NCBI GenBank assembly: GCA_030643515.1
Contig: DAOWLH010000035.1
Span: 1 to 5,270, forward strand
Reading direction: 5' to 3'
Source of the DNA: Dehalococcoidia bacterium
GTDB taxonomy: Bacteria; Chloroflexota; Dehalococcoidia; Dehalococcoidales; DAOWLH01
DNA: 5,270 nucleotides
In this document: one piece after another, positions 4,773 to 5,270 of the stretch
Layout: every line of letters starts with the position of its first letter
Numbering within the stretch: position 1 is the first letter of the stretch
The notes under the pieces: generated by a model
What the model was told of the DNA's origin: nothing
Database searches by the model: none
Seen by the model: only the letters and a program-made list of their open reading frames with translations
Position numbers and translations under genes: made by a program

Positions 4773-5270
4773 ATGGCCAGTAAGGATTATTACAGCTCAT
4801 TGGGGGTCAACCGGAGTGCCAGCGAGAAGGAGATAAAGCAGGCCTTCCGACGGCTGGCACGCAAGCATCATCCCGACGTCAACCCTGGTGATAAGGCCGC
4901 CGAAGATAAGTTCAAAGAAATAAGTCAGGCCTATGAGGTCCTCTCCGACAAGGAGAACCGAAAGAAATATGACCAGTTCGGAGACCAGTGGCAACATGCC
5001 GACCAGTTCGCCAGGGCGGGTGGCGGCCAGCCGCCGCCCTTTACTGATGCCGATTTTAGCAATATATTTGGCGGTGGCGCCGGTAGCTATCACTTCGGGG
5101 CTGAGGGTTTGGACAGCCTCTTTGATGAGCTGCTGCGGGGCTCCAGGACAGGAACCTATACCAGACGTGCCCCCAGGCGGGGACAAGACATCACGCAGCA
5201 AGTTGAGGTTACGCTGGAAGAAGCCTTCGGTGGAACCAGCCGTCTCCTCAGCCTCCGCGCCGAAGAGCCC
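4773..5270 (+). CDS. DnaJ/CbpA-family J-domain co-chaperone, N-terminal part (truncated by window edge)
   Basis: J-domain proteins deliver substrates to DnaK (Hsp70) and stimulate its ATPase in the cytoplasm. The 166 codons present run to the window edge without a stop. Residues 5-68 form a complete J-domain: KDYYSSLGV, a basic helix II (KQAFRRLARKHH), the catalytic HPD at 33-35, and FKEISQAYEVLSD ending in YDQFG (66-70). A short Gly/Phe-type linker follows (about 82-126: IFGGGAGSYHFG, LDSLFDELL). From RRGQDI (135-140) the DnaJ C-terminal substrate-binding domain begins, with VEVTLEEAFGGTSRLLSLR. The Gly/Phe region is shorter than in classical DnaJ. Whether a zinc-finger (CxxCxGxG) insert follows cannot be seen, so type I DnaJ and type II CbpA-like both remain possible; CbpA-like is slightly favoured. 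It is transcribed away from pyrG, and no dnaK or grpE is in view. Confidence 0.92.
   Translation, partial: MASKDYYSSLGVNRSASEKEIKQAFRRLARKHHPDVNPGDKAAEDKFKEISQAYEVLSDKENRKKYDQFGDQWQHADQFARAGGGQPPPFTDADFSNIFGGGAGSYHFGAEGLDSLFDELLRGSRTGTYTRRAPRRGQDITQQVEVTLEEAFGGTSRLLSLRAEEP

Noticed and set aside
4797..5201. A 134-codon minus-strand open frame opposite the J-domain gene
   Set aside because: The plus-strand frame encodes an intact J-domain with HPD; the opposite frame is a shadow without known features.

Overview
The window holds four protein-coding genes and two gene-free regulatory stretches. Its layout is: a truncated gene for a secreted beta-propeller-like protein (minus strand, 1-489); a 357-base gap with that gene's probable promoter and a long, structured leader; a tight minus-strand operon pyrG-tal-rho (transcribed from about 4575 down to 847); a 339-base divergent promoter region; and the first 166 codons of a J-domain co-chaperone gene on the plus strand (4773 to the window edge).

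The organism is a bacterium. The Rho and CTP synthase sequences, the moderately GC-rich codon use, the consensus sigma70-type promoters (TTGACA / TATAAT) and the compressed order pyrG-tal-rho suggest Chloroflexota, possibly the Dehalococcoidia. This is an inference from general resemblance, not a database match. Bacillus subtilis and relatives carry a longer version of the same neighbourhood (pyrG ... fbaA, tal, murA, rho, rpmE), so an old linkage appears to be kept here in reduced form, without rpmE after rho.

The operon makes CTP synthase (the last step of CTP supply), a small transaldolase (non-oxidative pentose phosphate pathway, which leads to ribose 5-phosphate) and transcription terminator Rho. 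The first two bear on nucleotide supply and the third on RNA synthesis. Gaps are 16 and 13 bases, and the stop codon of tal lies inside the ribosome binding site of rho, so the three are almost certainly co-transcribed and the last two translationally coupled. Two consensus-like promoters fire into pyrG, arranged so that the -10 box of one shares a base with the -35 box of the next. pyrG itself has no Shine-Dalgarno sequence; an odd palindrome occupies that place.

The surface-protein gene at the left edge has its own promoter and a predicted 170-nt leader that can fold into mutually exclusive hairpins. This is the part of the window most likely to hold an undescribed regulatory element. The J-domain gene has a near-perfect promoter and a short leader; no CIRCE or HAIR heat-shock operator was seen by eye. 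I see no mobile element, CRISPR array, tRNA or rRNA. The coding content is ordinary housekeeping; the unusual signals are regulatory, plus a few active-site substitutions in Rho and PyrG.
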